64,000 bases of DNA from Planococcus sp. PAMC 21323 (GTDB lineage: Bacteria > Bacillota > Bacilli > Bacillales_A > Planococcaceae): assembly GCF_000785555.1 (NCBI RefSeq), contig NZ_CP009129.1:1054001-1118000 (forward strand), read 5' to 3'. The notes under the pieces were generated by a model. It searched no databases. It was not told the origin of the DNA and saw only the letters and a program-made list of their open reading frames with translations. Numbering within the stretch: position 1 is the first letter of the stretch; the number at the start of each line of letters is the position of its first letter. The translations under genes were made by a program, and so were the position numbers. Shown piece after piece: positions 53,578 through 63,097 of this stretch.

Positions 53578-54057
53578 TTATAAATGTTTCATTAACACTT
53601 CGGCAAAAAGTTCTAAACCTTGCTGATCTTCTTTTGTAAAACGGTTCAACTCAGGACTGTCGATATCGAGAACGCCGATTACTTGATCTTCTTTCATTAA
53701 TGGCACGACAATTTCAGAACGTGACGCCGCATCACATGCAATATGACCAGGGAATGCTTGAACGTCTTCTACTAACACTGTTTTTTTGTCAGCAACAGCT
53801 GTTCCACAAACGCCTTTTCCGACTGGAATTCGTACGCAAGCTGGCAAACCTTGGAACGGGCCAAGAACAAGTTCGCCTTCTTCCATCAAGTAAAATCCGA
53901 CCCAGTTGATGCGTTCAAGAAATTGATTGAGTAAAGCAGAGGCATTACTTAAATTGGCAATACTATTTTTCTCACCATCTAATAAAGCGTCTAATTGCTT
54001 AGAAAGCATTGTGTATTGTTCAATACTGCTGCCACTATAGTTTGTTTGTGCGAACAT
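53578..54057 (-). CDS. msrC: Free methionine-(R)-sulfoxide reductase (GAF, YtsP)
   Basis: 159 residues, a single GAF domain. Three cysteines, Cys74, Cys84 and Cys108, have spacings of 10 and 24. These are exactly the spacings of Cys84, Cys94 and Cys118 in E. coli fRMsr, so catalytic function is well supported. INWVGFYLM and GKGVCGTAVADKKTV are family hallmarks. It repairs free Met-R-O, complementing MsrA. ATG 54057 follows GAGGGA. Confidence 0.9.
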   Translation of the reverse strand: MFAQTNYSGSSIEQYTMLSKQLDALLDGEKNSIANLSNASALLNQFLERINWVGFYLMEEGELVLGPFQGLPACVRIPVGKGVCGTAVADKKTVLVEDVQAFPGHIACDAASRSEIVVPLMKEDQVIGVLDIDSPELNRFTKEDQQGLELFAEVLMKHL

Positions 54058-54107
54058 AAAGAATTCCCTCGTTTCGGTTTATAGTATTTTAGCTAAATCT
54101 AATCTCA

Positions 54108-54908
54108 TTAACTTAAGTAAGTATAAATTTTCTCGTAATGCTTATGCAAGCCATTGGCACTATGGGCGTCTGATCCAAAAACTAGCGGAATGCCAAGCGA
54201 TTGGGCGAATTCGATATAGGAAAGCGGGGGATAAGCTTCCAAACAATCTGGTTTCGAGTAACCCGCACCGTTTACATCCAGTTCAAAGCCGGTTGTTTTA
54301 ATTAGTTGAAGAATGTATCGGATTTGTTTGTCATCATCGATTTTTTCTCCGTGTGCTTTTTGAAATTTATGAATCAATGTAGGATGCCCAATTCGATTTG
54401 GTTTGAATTGTCCAAGATCTGCGGTAATCGATTTTTCAAGAGTGTCGTAGTAAAGTTGATAAGCAGCTTCTACAGTTCCACAAGTCGCTGCGAGTTGTGC
54501 AAATACTTCTTTACTAAAATCGGCACAAAAATATTGATTACTAACCTGTAGAAAATGAACCGATAAAATGGAATCGTCTAGTACAGGACCAATGTCATCT
54601 AAAAAAAGAGCAGTCTCTTTTTCGAAGCCTTCAATATAATCAACTTCAAGACCTAAACGAATGTGAATATCTTTTTGGTAGCTATTTTTAAGTTGAGTAA
54701 TTTCATTCACATACAATGATAACTGTGACATGCTCATGCCGCTATCTTGATCCGGTGTTGGATCTGTGAAATTAGCGGGAAGCGGGGCATGTTCTGTAAA
54801 TGAAATATCCGTAAATCCGGACTTTATTGCTTTTTCAATATATAATTCAGTTGAGTCTTTTGTCCCGTGTGGGCAAAAGCGGGTATGAATGTGACCATCT
54901 CGTCTCAT
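54108..54908 (-). CDS. hisK: Histidinol-phosphatase HisK (PHP family)
   Basis: 266 residues. Start at ATG 54908 (MRRDGHIHTRFCPHG), since a PHP metal site, HIHTRFCPHG, must begin near residue 6; a frame from 54986 lacks support. Further motifs are SFTEHAPLP, GLEVDYIEG, SVHFLQ and FGSDAHSA. Dephosphorylates histidinol phosphate in histidine synthesis. It is separate from other his genes, as in B. subtilis. Weak ribosome site (AGAGGAC). Confidence 0.92.
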   Translation of the reverse strand: MRRDGHIHTRFCPHGTKDSTELYIEKAIKSGFTDISFTEHAPLPANFTDPTPDQDSGMSMSQLSLYVNEITQLKNSYQKDIHIRLGLEVDYIEGFEKETALFLDDIGPVLDDSILSVHFLQVSNQYFCADFSKEVFAQLAATCGTVEAAYQLYYDTLEKSITADLGQFKPNRIGHPTLIHKFQKAHGEKIDDDKQIRYILQLIKTTGFELDVNGAGYSKPDCLEAYPPLSYIEFAQSLGIPLVFGSDAHSANGLHKHYEKIYTYLS

Positions 54909-55061
54909 AAAGGCGTCCTCTTTTCTACTTATTGAAAAATATAATCGCTTTTCTTCTAATTTGGCAAACAAAAGAGTACAATACATGTTAAAATAAAAGA
55001 ATCATGAATACATTTACGTATAACTGGTAATGTGATTTTGGAACAGGGGGCTATGTGACTT

Positions 55062-56765
55062 ATGATGGAGTATATCATCATTGCGGTCATCATTCTATTA
55101 GCGTTAACAATCATTGGTTTTATGTTTCGCAAAAAACATTTAGCTGAAATTGAACGCTTGGAACAGTTAAAACTGCAAATACAAAATAAACCAATTCTTG
55201 AAGAACTAACGAAAGTGAAGCAATTAAACATGAACGGCCAGACGGAAGAAATGTTTGAACGCTGGCGCAACGTATGGACTGAAATCATGGATGTACATAT
55301 CCCGAAAATTGATGCTGCTTTATACGATGCTGAAGAAGCGATTAATCGTTTCAATTTTAGTAAAGCGTCAAAATTAGAGCAGGATACAGAAGTGAAGATT
55401 GATAACGTTGACCAGCAGATGAATAGCATCTTAGTTGAGTTGGAAGAATTGATTGGCAGTGAAGAGAAAAATCGCAGCGAGATCGATCTTCTTCAAGAAA
55501 AATACCGCCGTGCACGTAAAAACCTTTTGGCTCACCAGCAATCTTATGGAGCTGCGGGGGAACCACTTGAGAAAAAACTCGAATCATTTATTCCTTTATT
55601 TGATGAATACGAAAAATTAACGGGCGAAGGCAATTACTTGAAAGCTCGCGAAATTGTTATCGGCTTGTCAGCAGAAGGCGAAGAAGCGTTTTTACTAGTA
55701 GATGATATTCCATCATTATTGGCGGATATTCAAACGAAAATCCCTTCTTTCATTGCTGAGCTGCGTCAAGGTAAGAGCGAAATGGAAGAAAACTCTTATT
55801 ACCTTGGACACCTAGAGTTGACCCTTCAACTTGATGAAATAGAAGAAGAGTTAGAAGAGTTGAAAGTAAACATTGCTAACTTAGAAATGACACAAACGAA
55901 AATTGCTGTTGAAAAAATAAAAGATCGCATTGATTCGTTTTATGAAATGTTAGAAAAAGAAGTTGAAGCGAAGATGTATGTCGAGGAACATCGTACAGAA
56001 ACAGAACGTCATTTAGAAGTTGTAGCACGCGATACGAAAGAAATGGAAGAAGAAAGCCGATATGTTCAGCATAGCTATAAAATTAGTGAAAGCGAAGCGG
56101 CTATTCCAAAATCTTGTATGGACAAAATGGAGCAATTGGCAAAACGCTTTGAACTCTTGATGACGCGTTTAGAAGAAGATCAATCAGCTTATTCAAGCTT
56201 GCAAGAAGAATTGGTCCATATTCGTGAAGATTTATCGATTGTGGATTCTACGCAAATTGATTTTATGGCTGCCTTAAAGGGATTACGTATTGAAGAAAAC
56301 AAAGCTCGTGAACAAGTAGAGCTATTAAAACGCAAATTGCAAGAAACAGATCGATTATTACACAAAGCCAATATTCCTGGAATTCCGGAAGACATGGATG
56401 TACGTCTTGAAGAGGCTGAAGAACATCTTTTTGTTACGATGCAAACTTTGCAGGAAGTTCCATTGAATATTAAACTCGTGCATAGCTATTTAGAACAAGC
56501 TGAAAAGAGTATAGAAGATGGTCATGCTAAAGCAGTTGAGATGGTAGAAAATGTCCTGTTGATTGAACGCATTATTCAATACGGAAATCGTTACCGCAAA
56601 TCAAATCTACAACTAGATGCAAAACTGGAAGAAGCGGAAGAGTCATTCAGACAGCTTCGATACACGAAAGCGTTAGAAGAAGCTGCAACTGCAGTTGAAA
56701 ACTTTGAACCGGGTTCAATGAAACGAATTGAAGTTTTGGTCAAAGAAGACGCTTGGAACATTTAA
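55062..56765 (+). CDS. ezrA: Septation ring regulator EzrA
   Basis: 567 residues. One N-terminal membrane helix (about 4-22, EYIIIAVIILLALTIIGFMF) is followed by long spectrin-like coiled coils to the C-terminus. EzrA limits FtsZ ring formation away from mid-cell and binds FtsZ and PBP1. Start ATG 55062, 11 bases after GGGGG; a second ATG follows. Typical length (562 in B. subtilis). Divergent from hisK. Confidence 0.95.
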   Translation: MMEYIIIAVIILLALTIIGFMFRKKHLAEIERLEQLKLQIQNKPILEELTKVKQLNMNGQTEEMFERWRNVWTEIMDVHIPKIDAALYDAEEAINRFNFSKASKLEQDTEVKIDNVDQQMNSILVELEELIGSEEKNRSEIDLLQEKYRRARKNLLAHQQSYGAAGEPLEKKLESFIPLFDEYEKLTGEGNYLKAREIVIGLSAEGEEAFLLVDDIPSLLADIQTKIPSFIAELRQGKSEMEENSYYLGHLELTLQLDEIEEELEELKVNIANLEMTQTKIAVEKIKDRIDSFYEMLEKEVEAKMYVEEHRTETERHLEVVARDTKEMEEESRYVQHSYKISESEAAIPKSCMDKMEQLAKRFELLMTRLEEDQSAYSSLQEELVHIREDLSIVDSTQIDFMAALKGLRIEENKAREQVELLKRKLQETDRLLHKANIPGIPEDMDVRLEEAEEHLFVTMQTLQEVPLNIKLVHSYLEQAEKSIEDGHAKAVEMVENVLLIERIIQYGNRYRKSNLQLDAKLEEAEESFRQLRYTKALEEAATAVENFEPGSMKRIEVLVKEDAWNI

Positions 56766-56769
56766 ACAA

Positions 56770-56815
56770 AACAAAATGTAAAACCACCAGCTTAAATTGC
56801 TGGTGGTTTTCTTTT
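56770..56815 (+). terminator. Terminator between ezrA and the desulfurase gene
   Basis: AAACCACCAGC and GCTGGTGGTTT form an 11-bp stem with a TTAAATT loop, then TCTTTTC. It ends just before the ribosome site of the next gene. Confidence 0.75.
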
Positions 56816-56828
56816 CGGAGGTGGAAAG

Positions 56829-57932
56829 GTGATTTATTTAGATAATAGTGCCACGACGAAACCAAAAAAAGAAGTACTGGATACATTTATAAAAGTAAGT
56901 GAGCAGTTTTATGCCAACCCAGCTTCGTTACATGAATTAGGTAATCAGGCTGAAGATTTGTTGGAAACCGCGCGGAGCCAAATAAAAGAGTTGCTGCACA
57001 TGGATAAGGTCATCTTCACATCTGGCGGCACGGAAGCGAACAACTTGGCTTTGATTGGTACAGCTCGAAACTATCAAAAACGAGGTAAACACATCATTAC
57101 TTCCAAAACCGAACATCCTTCTGTATTGAAAAGTGTTGCTGCTTTAGAACGTGAAGGATTTGAGATTACACGTTTGCCGGTAGATAGCACTGGTGAACTC
57201 AACATTGACAAGTTGAAAAATTCTTTGCGAAACGATACGATTCTGGTATCGCTGATGCATGTTAATAATGAAGTTGGAACCATTCATCCAATTTCAGACA
57301 TTGCGCGTCTTTTGAAACAACGGCGTATCTTTTTTCATGTGGATGCTGTTCAAAGTGCGGGCAAACTCAATTTTGATTCAACAGCTATGCCGAATTTATT
57401 AACAATATCAGGGCATAAAATACACGGATTAAAAGGCAGTGGAGTATTGGCATATTCCGGAGTTGATTTACAAGCGATCCAATTTGGTGGCGGTCAGGAA
57501 TCTGAAATGCGCAGTGGTACCGTTTCGGTTCCAAATGCAGTGGCTTTAGCGAAAGCATTAAGATTGGCAGCGCCAAATCCACTGTATTCGCAATGGAATC
57601 TAGAACTACGTCAATTCTTTTCAGAATTTGCGGGTGTCAGAATTGTGAGTCCTGAAAACGGGGCAGCGCATATATTGGCAGTAGCGGTAAAAGGATTAAA
57701 AGGCGAAATTCTAGTATCTGGTTTACAAAAAGAATCGATCATTGTTTCTACTTCAAGTGCGTGCTCATCTAAAAATAGCCAAGCAAGTCCGGTTATTCAA
57801 GCGATTGGCTTACCGCGCGAGTTTAAAGACGGTGTGATTCGAATCAGCTTTGGGGAATTTACAACAAAACAAGACATTAATGCGCTGAAAAAAGCGTTTC
57901 AGCGGGTATACCGCATGATTAAAGGAGTTTAA
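56829..57932 (+). CDS. Cysteine desulfurase (NifZ/IscS type, partner of ThiI)
   Basis: 367 residues. GTG 56829 lies six bases after GGAGGT. PLP class V aminotransferase fold, with YLDNSATTKP at the N-terminus, HVDAVQSAGK, the PLP lysine in SGHKIHGLKGSG and the persulfide Cys in STSSACSSK. It supplies sulfur to ThiI for 4-thiouridine in tRNA (shown for B. subtilis NifZ). thiI begins seven bases after its stop. In B. subtilis braB lies between ezrA and this gene; it is not here. Confidence 0.92.
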   Translation: MIYLDNSATTKPKKEVLDTFIKVSEQFYANPASLHELGNQAEDLLETARSQIKELLHMDKVIFTSGGTEANNLALIGTARNYQKRGKHIITSKTEHPSVLKSVAALEREGFEITRLPVDSTGELNIDKLKNSLRNDTILVSLMHVNNEVGTIHPISDIARLLKQRRIFFHVDAVQSAGKLNFDSTAMPNLLTISGHKIHGLKGSGVLAYSGVDLQAIQFGGGQESEMRSGTVSVPNAVALAKALRLAAPNPLYSQWNLELRQFFSEFAGVRIVSPENGAAHILAVAVKGLKGEILVSGLQKESIIVSTSSACSSKNSQASPVIQAIGLPREFKDGVIRISFGEFTTKQDINALKKAFQRVYRMIKGV

Positions 57933-57938
57933 ACTGTT

Positions 57939-59141
57939 ATGAAAACCAATCAAATTCTAGTGCGATACGGAGAATTATCAACAAAAGGTAAAAATCGCAG
58001 TTCATTTATCGGGAGACTGCGTGACAATGTTAGACAAACATTTTCTGACTTAGAACAAATTCATATAAAGGCTGAGCGTGACCGCATGTTTATCACATCT
58101 GACAATGAACAAGAATTGGCTCAAGTGATCGAGCGCTTGCCATATGTATTTGGCATTCAATCGTTTAGTCCAGTAACGGCATGTGAATTAGATATGGCAG
58201 CAATGAAAAAAACAGCAGAAGCAGTTATTGCTAAAATTGAAGATACCGATAAAAGCTTTAAAGTATCAGTAAAACGACCGTTTAAAGAATTCCCGCACGA
58301 AAAACCAGAAATTATGAAAGAATTAAGCTCACATGTATTGAGAATCTTTCCAGATTTAAAAGTCCAAATGAAAGACCCGGAGATTGATTTGAAGGTAGAA
58401 GTTCGAAAAGAAGCCGTTTATATGATGGCAGAAGTAATTCAAGGCGCTGGTGGTTTACCTGTAGGCGCTGGCGGTAAAGCATTGTTGATGTTATCAGGAG
58501 GTTTAGACAGTCCAGTTGCAGGCTATCATATGTTGAAGCGGGGCGTCCGTTTAGAATTGATTCATTTTTTCAGTCCACCGTTTACGAATGATCGTGCGAA
58601 AGAAAAAGTTTTCGATTTGGCAGAGCGATTATCGCAATTCGGTTCATCTGTTAAATTGCATATTATCCCTTTTACGAAGCTTCAACAAGAAGTGCACAAG
58701 CAAGTGCCAGATAATATTACAATGACTTCTACGCGTCGCATGATGATGCGTGTAGCTGACTTGGTATTAGCTGAGACCAATTGCCGAGCGATTATTACAG
58801 GGGAAAGCTTAGGCCAAGTTGCGAGTCAAACCTTAGAAAGCATGCAAGCCATTAATGCGGTAACGAATACGCCAGTATTGCGTCCGCTTGTAGCGATGGA
58901 TAAATTAGAGATTATTGATATGGCTCAACAAATTGAAACTTATGACATTTCCATTCGTCCGTTTGAAGACTGCTGCACAATTTTTACACCAGCAAATCCA
59001 AAGACCAAGCCAAAGCTTGAAAAAGTAGAATACTACGAGAACTTTGTGTCTTTTGACGATCTGATTGAAGAAGCAGTAGCAGAACGTGAAGTGATCAAGT
59101 TTCCACGCCCTAAGGTTAATCAGTTTGAAGATCTATTATAA
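57939..59141 (+). CDS. thiI: tRNA 4-thiouridine synthase ThiI
   Basis: 400 residues. N-terminal ferredoxin-like and THUMP domains (about 1-165), then the PP-loop ATPase with LSGGLDSPVAGY near residue 180 and the conserved FEDCCTIFTPANP. The C-terminal rhodanese domain of E. coli ThiI is absent, as in other Bacillales. It makes s4U8 in tRNA, with sulfur from the desulfurase encoded just upstream. ATG 57939 follows AAAGGAG. Confidence 0.95.
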   Translation: MKTNQILVRYGELSTKGKNRSSFIGRLRDNVRQTFSDLEQIHIKAERDRMFITSDNEQELAQVIERLPYVFGIQSFSPVTACELDMAAMKKTAEAVIAKIEDTDKSFKVSVKRPFKEFPHEKPEIMKELSSHVLRIFPDLKVQMKDPEIDLKVEVRKEAVYMMAEVIQGAGGLPVGAGGKALLMLSGGLDSPVAGYHMLKRGVRLELIHFFSPPFTNDRAKEKVFDLAERLSQFGSSVKLHIIPFTKLQQEVHKQVPDNITMTSTRRMMMRVADLVLAETNCRAIITGESLGQVASQTLESMQAINAVTNTPVLRPLVAMDKLEIIDMAQQIETYDISIRPFEDCCTIFTPANPKTKPKLEKVEYYENFVSFDDLIEEAVAEREVIKFPRPKVNQFEDLL

Positions 59142-59145
59142 GTGT

Positions 59146-59172
59146 GAAGCTTCCTAAAGGAGGCTTTTTTTA
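59146..59172 (+). terminator. Terminator after thiI
   Basis: GAAGCTTCCT and AGGAGGCTTT pair (one mismatch), then TTTTTA. The next 165 bases hold only the promoter of the acyl-CoA synthetase gene and no sspA gene. Confidence 0.75.
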
Positions 59173-59288
59173 TTGTTAGAAAAAGCAAACTCACCAGTTA
59201 ATAGAGCTAATAGGAAAGAATGCTACGGTATATTACTTACGTAAAAGTCGAATTAGATGAAATTATATGAATACTTAAATTTCTATTG

Positions 59289-59316
59289 TATAATAATATA
59301 GGTAGAAGCGATTACA
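59289..59316 (+). promoter_or_regulatory. Promoter and weak cre-like site of the acyl-CoA synthetase gene
   Basis: TATAAT at 59289-59294 is a probable -10. TAGAAGCGATTACA at 59303-59316 differs from the cre consensus at two positions and would lie just after the transcription start, a typical roadblock position. Tentative. Confidence 0.3.
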
Positions 59317-59337
59317 TCATGAGTGGGAGGAATTATT

Positions 59338-60912
59338 TTGAATAGACAAGATTTGTTAGCCCCAGAATCATATAATTTGGTCGAAGAAATTGAGCGATTT
59401 GCAACAGGAGATGAAAAACTCGCGATTCTCTGGGAAAACGACAAAGGCGAGAAACACCAACTTACATACGACGAATTAATTAAACGAGCAAACCGTGCAG
59501 CGAATAGCTTTGAAAAAGCTGGTTTAGTTAAAGGGGATGTTGTGCTTGTTATGGTGCCGCGTCTCATTGAAGCATATGTTGCCTACATAGGCGCGTTAAA
59601 AGCCGGCTTAGTCGTTATTCCTAGTTCTGAAATGTTGCGTGCTAAAGATATTGCGTACCGATTAAATCATAGTGATGCAAAAGCAGTTATTGCATACGAG
59701 CCTTTTATGGATCAATTTGAAGGCGTTAAAGAAATGGACAATGTGGTCAAGTTTGTTATCGGTAAGTCAGATCAATCTTGGATATCACTTTTAGATGAAA
59801 TGGCAGTCGCTTCCGAGGAATATCAAGCAGCCGATACTAAAAAAGACGATATGGCGTTTTTATCTTATACATCAGGAACGACTGGTAATCCTAAAGGGGC
59901 TGTTCACAGTCATGGCTGGGCTTATGCGCATCTTCGTACATCAGCTGAGCACTGGCTTGGAGCAAAAGAAGGAGACATCGTTTGGGCGACAGCAAGTCCA
60001 GGCTGGCAAAAATGGATTTGGAGTCCTTTCTTGGCGACGTTAGGGAGTGGAGCTACCGGATTTGTTTATAACGGAAAATTTGATCCATCAGTGTATTTAG
60101 AACTTTTGGAAACGCGTAAAATTAATGTGCTTTGCTGTACGCCAACAGAATACCGATTGATGGCCAAGCAAAAAGATTTAGCGAAATACGATTTGTCTGC
60201 ATTGCATAGTGCAGTGTCAGCAGGTGAGCCGTTAAATGCCGAAGTAATCAATGTCTTCAAAGAGCATTTTTCATTAGAAGTAAGAGATGGTTACGGACAA
60301 ACAGAGAATACCTTACTTGTTGGCGTTATGAAAGGCATGGAATCTCGCTTAGGCTCGATGGGCAAACCAACTCCAGGTAATCGTGTAGAAATTATCGATG
60401 AGTTTGGTAGACCATGTGCTGTTAAAGAAGTTGGAGATATAGCGGTTCACGTCGAAACACCTGCATTGTTTAAAGAATATTTTAAAGACCCTGAACGCAC
60501 TCGTATGCAGTTCCGTGGAGACTATTATGTGACTGGTGACAAAGCGTCTAAAGATGAGGACGGATATTTCTGGTTTGAAGGTCGCGGAGACGACATTATC
60601 ATTTCATCGGGCTATACGATCGGACCATTTGAAGTTGAAGATGCGTTAATCAAGCATCCAGCTGTTCAAGAATGTGCAGTTATCGGGGCCCCAGATGAAG
60701 TGCGAGGTACAATCGTTAAAGCTTTTATTGTTTTAGTAGAAGGTCAAGTTGCTTCAGATGACTTAGTAAAAGACTTGCAAAATCACGTGAAAACACTGAC
60801 AGCACCCTATAAATATCCACGTGCGATAGATTTCCGAACAGAATTGCCAAAAACAGCATCAGGAAAAATTCGACGCGTCGAATTACGCCATCAAGAAAGT
60901 GAGAAAAAATAG
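59338..60912 (+). CDS. ytcI: Acyl-CoA synthetase (YtcI/MbcS type)
   Basis: 524 residues; TTG 59338 lies seven bases after GGGAGG. ANL adenylating enzyme with SYTSGTTGNPKGAVHSHG, the A5 motif DGYGQTEN, WFEGRGDDII and the C-terminal PKTASGKIRRVEL. It probably activates medium- or branched-chain fatty acids rather than acetate, as shown for MbcS in Bacillus. Its C-terminal lysine lies in the same SGKI context as AcsA, so control by AcuA-type acetylation is conceivable. Confidence 0.88.
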   Translation: MNRQDLLAPESYNLVEEIERFATGDEKLAILWENDKGEKHQLTYDELIKRANRAANSFEKAGLVKGDVVLVMVPRLIEAYVAYIGALKAGLVVIPSSEMLRAKDIAYRLNHSDAKAVIAYEPFMDQFEGVKEMDNVVKFVIGKSDQSWISLLDEMAVASEEYQAADTKKDDMAFLSYTSGTTGNPKGAVHSHGWAYAHLRTSAEHWLGAKEGDIVWATASPGWQKWIWSPFLATLGSGATGFVYNGKFDPSVYLELLETRKINVLCCTPTEYRLMAKQKDLAKYDLSALHSAVSAGEPLNAEVINVFKEHFSLEVRDGYGQTENTLLVGVMKGMESRLGSMGKPTPGNRVEIIDEFGRPCAVKEVGDIAVHVETPALFKEYFKDPERTRMQFRGDYYVTGDKASKDEDGYFWFEGRGDDIIISSGYTIGPFEVEDALIKHPAVQECAVIGAPDEVRGTIVKAFIVLVEGQVASDDLVKDLQNHVKTLTAPYKYPRAIDFRTELPKTASGKIRRVELRHQESEKK

Positions 60913-60925
60913 ACGCAGCTGGATA

Positions 60926-60962
60926 AAGAAACATCTCTCGTTACATAGAGAGATGTTTCTTT
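60926..60962 (+). terminator. Terminator after ytcI
   Basis: AAAGAAACATCTCTC and GAGAGATGTTTCTTT form a 15-bp stem with a seven-base loop. Confidence 0.88.
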
Positions 60963-61082
60963 ATGTTGTTTTTCTATAGCTAAATATTAATGCAACGGCA
61001 TTTACTTTCTTCTTGTTAGCAGCCTATAATGAGACTATTATTTCGGAATACAAAATATTATAAGAATGGTGCGCGATGCGGA

Positions 61083-62000
61083 ATGACAGAATCAAAAAGA
61101 GGCGTTTTGGTCATTATTTTCACCTATACCTTATGGGGATTTATGCCGATTTTTTGGAAGCAAATCGGACACGTCCCTGCAGATGAAATATTAGCCGCAA
61201 GAATCATATGGTCTTTTATTATGACTCTTGGATTTATTGTTTTAATTAATGGTGGTCACCAATTATGGCTAGATTTGAAAAGTTTATGGGCATCGAAAAA
61301 GAAGTTTTTCTTATTGATGCTTGCTTCATTTTTAATTTCTGCCAATTGGTTTTTCTATGTTTATGCTGTTTCTCATGATCGAATTGTGGAAACGAGTCTT
61401 GGTTATTACATCAACCCATTAATATCAATGTTACTAGGTGCCATCTTTTTAAAAGAAAAATTATCACCAGCGGTAAAAATTGCATTTTTATTAGCTGCAA
61501 CAGGTGTGTTGATTTTGACGTTCTCTTTTGGTTCGTTGCCTTGGCTCGCTCTTGGTATGGCTTTTAGTTTTGCTTTTTATGGATTGATCAAGAAAACAAT
61601 TCGACTAGATGCGCTGCGCGGATTAGCGATTGAGACTTTATTTGTTTTTCCATTCGCGATTGCGTACTACCTTTATTTATTATCTATTGACCGCGTTTCG
61701 TTTTTAGCAACAGGATTGTCGACAGATGTTTTATTGATAGCTAGTGGATTGGTTACAGCATTTCCCTTATTATTGTTTGCTATCGGAGCCCCATTAATTC
61801 CGATGTATATGATTGGATTCCTTCAATATATTGCTCCGTCGCTAATGCTTTTGATCGGCGTATTCATTTACGGTGAAGCATTTGATATCATCAAAATTAT
61901 TTCGTTTTCGTTAATTTGGAGTGCGTTAATTTTGTTTACATCATCTAAGTTTTTGGAAGCAAGGGGTATCCGGCGAGCTAACCGAAAAGTATCGCTTTAG
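61083..62000 (+). CDS. rarD: EamA-family transporter RarD
   Basis: 305 residues with ten membrane helices in two EamA (DMT) halves. MTESKRGVLVIIFTYTLWGFMPIFWK is the normal RarD start, so ATG 61083 is preferred over an ATG 54 bases upstream, although its ribosome site is weak. Conserved RIIWSFIMT and SANWFFYVYAVSHDRIVETSLGYY segments are typical. The gene is named for chloramphenicol resistance in E. coli; the natural substrate is unknown. Confidence 0.88.
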   Translation: MTESKRGVLVIIFTYTLWGFMPIFWKQIGHVPADEILAARIIWSFIMTLGFIVLINGGHQLWLDLKSLWASKKKFFLLMLASFLISANWFFYVYAVSHDRIVETSLGYYINPLISMLLGAIFLKEKLSPAVKIAFLLAATGVLILTFSFGSLPWLALGMAFSFAFYGLIKKTIRLDALRGLAIETLFVFPFAIAYYLYLLSIDRVSFLATGLSTDVLLIASGLVTAFPLLLFAIGAPLIPMYMIGFLQYIAPSLMLLIGVFIYGEAFDIIKIISFSLIWSALILFTSSKFLEARGIRRANRKVSL

Positions 62001-62071
62001 TAATATAAATGAAACATTTTCAGGTGTTTGACGTATAGTAAGTAATAGAAACCTAGGAGGGAATGGTATAC

Positions 62072-63085
62072 ATGAATACAAAACGATGGATTGCTTTAGT
62101 AGTAGCTGCAGCCGTATTGGGAATCTCGTTAGTCATTAACTCAGCTTTTGCATTTCTTCAATATGGATTTAGCGAAAGTGTCGATGATTTGATGGGAAGT
62201 ACGCAGACGGGTTTGTCGGAAATCGTGATGGAAGATGGCGATTTTAATAACCGCGTTGCTGTTTTAAATGTAGATGGCGTTATTCAAGATACAGGAGCCG
62301 CAGCTTCGTTTTTTGGAACAGCTGGCTATAATCACTCTTTCTTTATGGAACAATTAGAAAGCATTAAAGAAGATGCATCTGTTAAAGCAGTCGTATTAGC
62401 AGTAAATTCTCCAGGCGGTGGTGTAGTGGAGTCTGCTGAGATTTACGACAAAATCAGAGAAATTCAAGAAGAAACTGAAAAGCCATTTTACGTGTCAATG
62501 GGCGCAATTGCAGCTTCTGGAGGTTACTATATTGCTGCGCCAGCAGAAAAGATTTTTGTTAATGAAGAAACGTTAACAGGCTCAATTGGTGTTATTATGC
62601 AAAGTGTCAATTACGGCGAACTGGCAGAACGTTACGGAGTGGATTTTGTGACGATCAAGTCTGGTCCATATAAAGATATTATGAGCCCGACACGTGATAT
62701 GACAGAAGATGAACGCGCATTGCTTCAAGAAATGCTAGATGATTCGTATGAATCTTTCGTAGACGTTATTGAAGAAGGTCGTGGCATGACTGAAAAAGAA
62801 GTTAAAGCTGTTGCAGATGGTCGCATTATGAACGGTCGTCAAGCGGTAGAAGTGAATTTAGCAGATGGTTTTGGCTTTGAAGAAGACGTAATAGAACAAG
62901 TGAAAACCGATTTTGATTTAAACAATGCACAAGTATTCCAATATGGAACTTCACAAGGCTGGGGTTCATTACTATCAATGAAAGTGAATTCTTTCTTTGG
63001 GAACGATCTTGAAACACAAATGATTTCGAAATTACTTACAGAATACAGTTCTCCTCGTATGATGTATTTATACGGTGACAAATAA
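62072..63085 (+). CDS. sppA: Signal peptide peptidase SppA
   Basis: 337 residues; ATG 62072 is 11 bases after AGGAGG, while ATG 62063 is too close. One N-terminal membrane helix (about 5-27), then the S49 catalytic domain. The Ser nucleophile lies in GAIAASGGYYIAAPAEKI and the general-base Lys in KSGPYKDIMSP; the oxyanion segment is NSPGGGV. It degrades remnant signal peptides and membrane fragments at the outer face. Usual length for Bacillus (335). yteJ follows 12 bases later, as in B. subtilis. Confidence 0.95.
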   Translation: MNTKRWIALVVAAAVLGISLVINSAFAFLQYGFSESVDDLMGSTQTGLSEIVMEDGDFNNRVAVLNVDGVIQDTGAAASFFGTAGYNHSFFMEQLESIKEDASVKAVVLAVNSPGGGVVESAEIYDKIREIQEETEKPFYVSMGAIAASGGYYIAAPAEKIFVNEETLTGSIGVIMQSVNYGELAERYGVDFVTIKSGPYKDIMSPTRDMTEDERALLQEMLDDSYESFVDVIEEGRGMTEKEVKAVADGRIMNGRQAVEVNLADGFGFEEDVIEQVKTDFDLNNAQVFQYGTSQGWGSLLSMKVNSFFGNDLETQMISKLLTEYSSPRMMYLYGDK

Positions 63086-63097
63086 GGAGGGACCATA

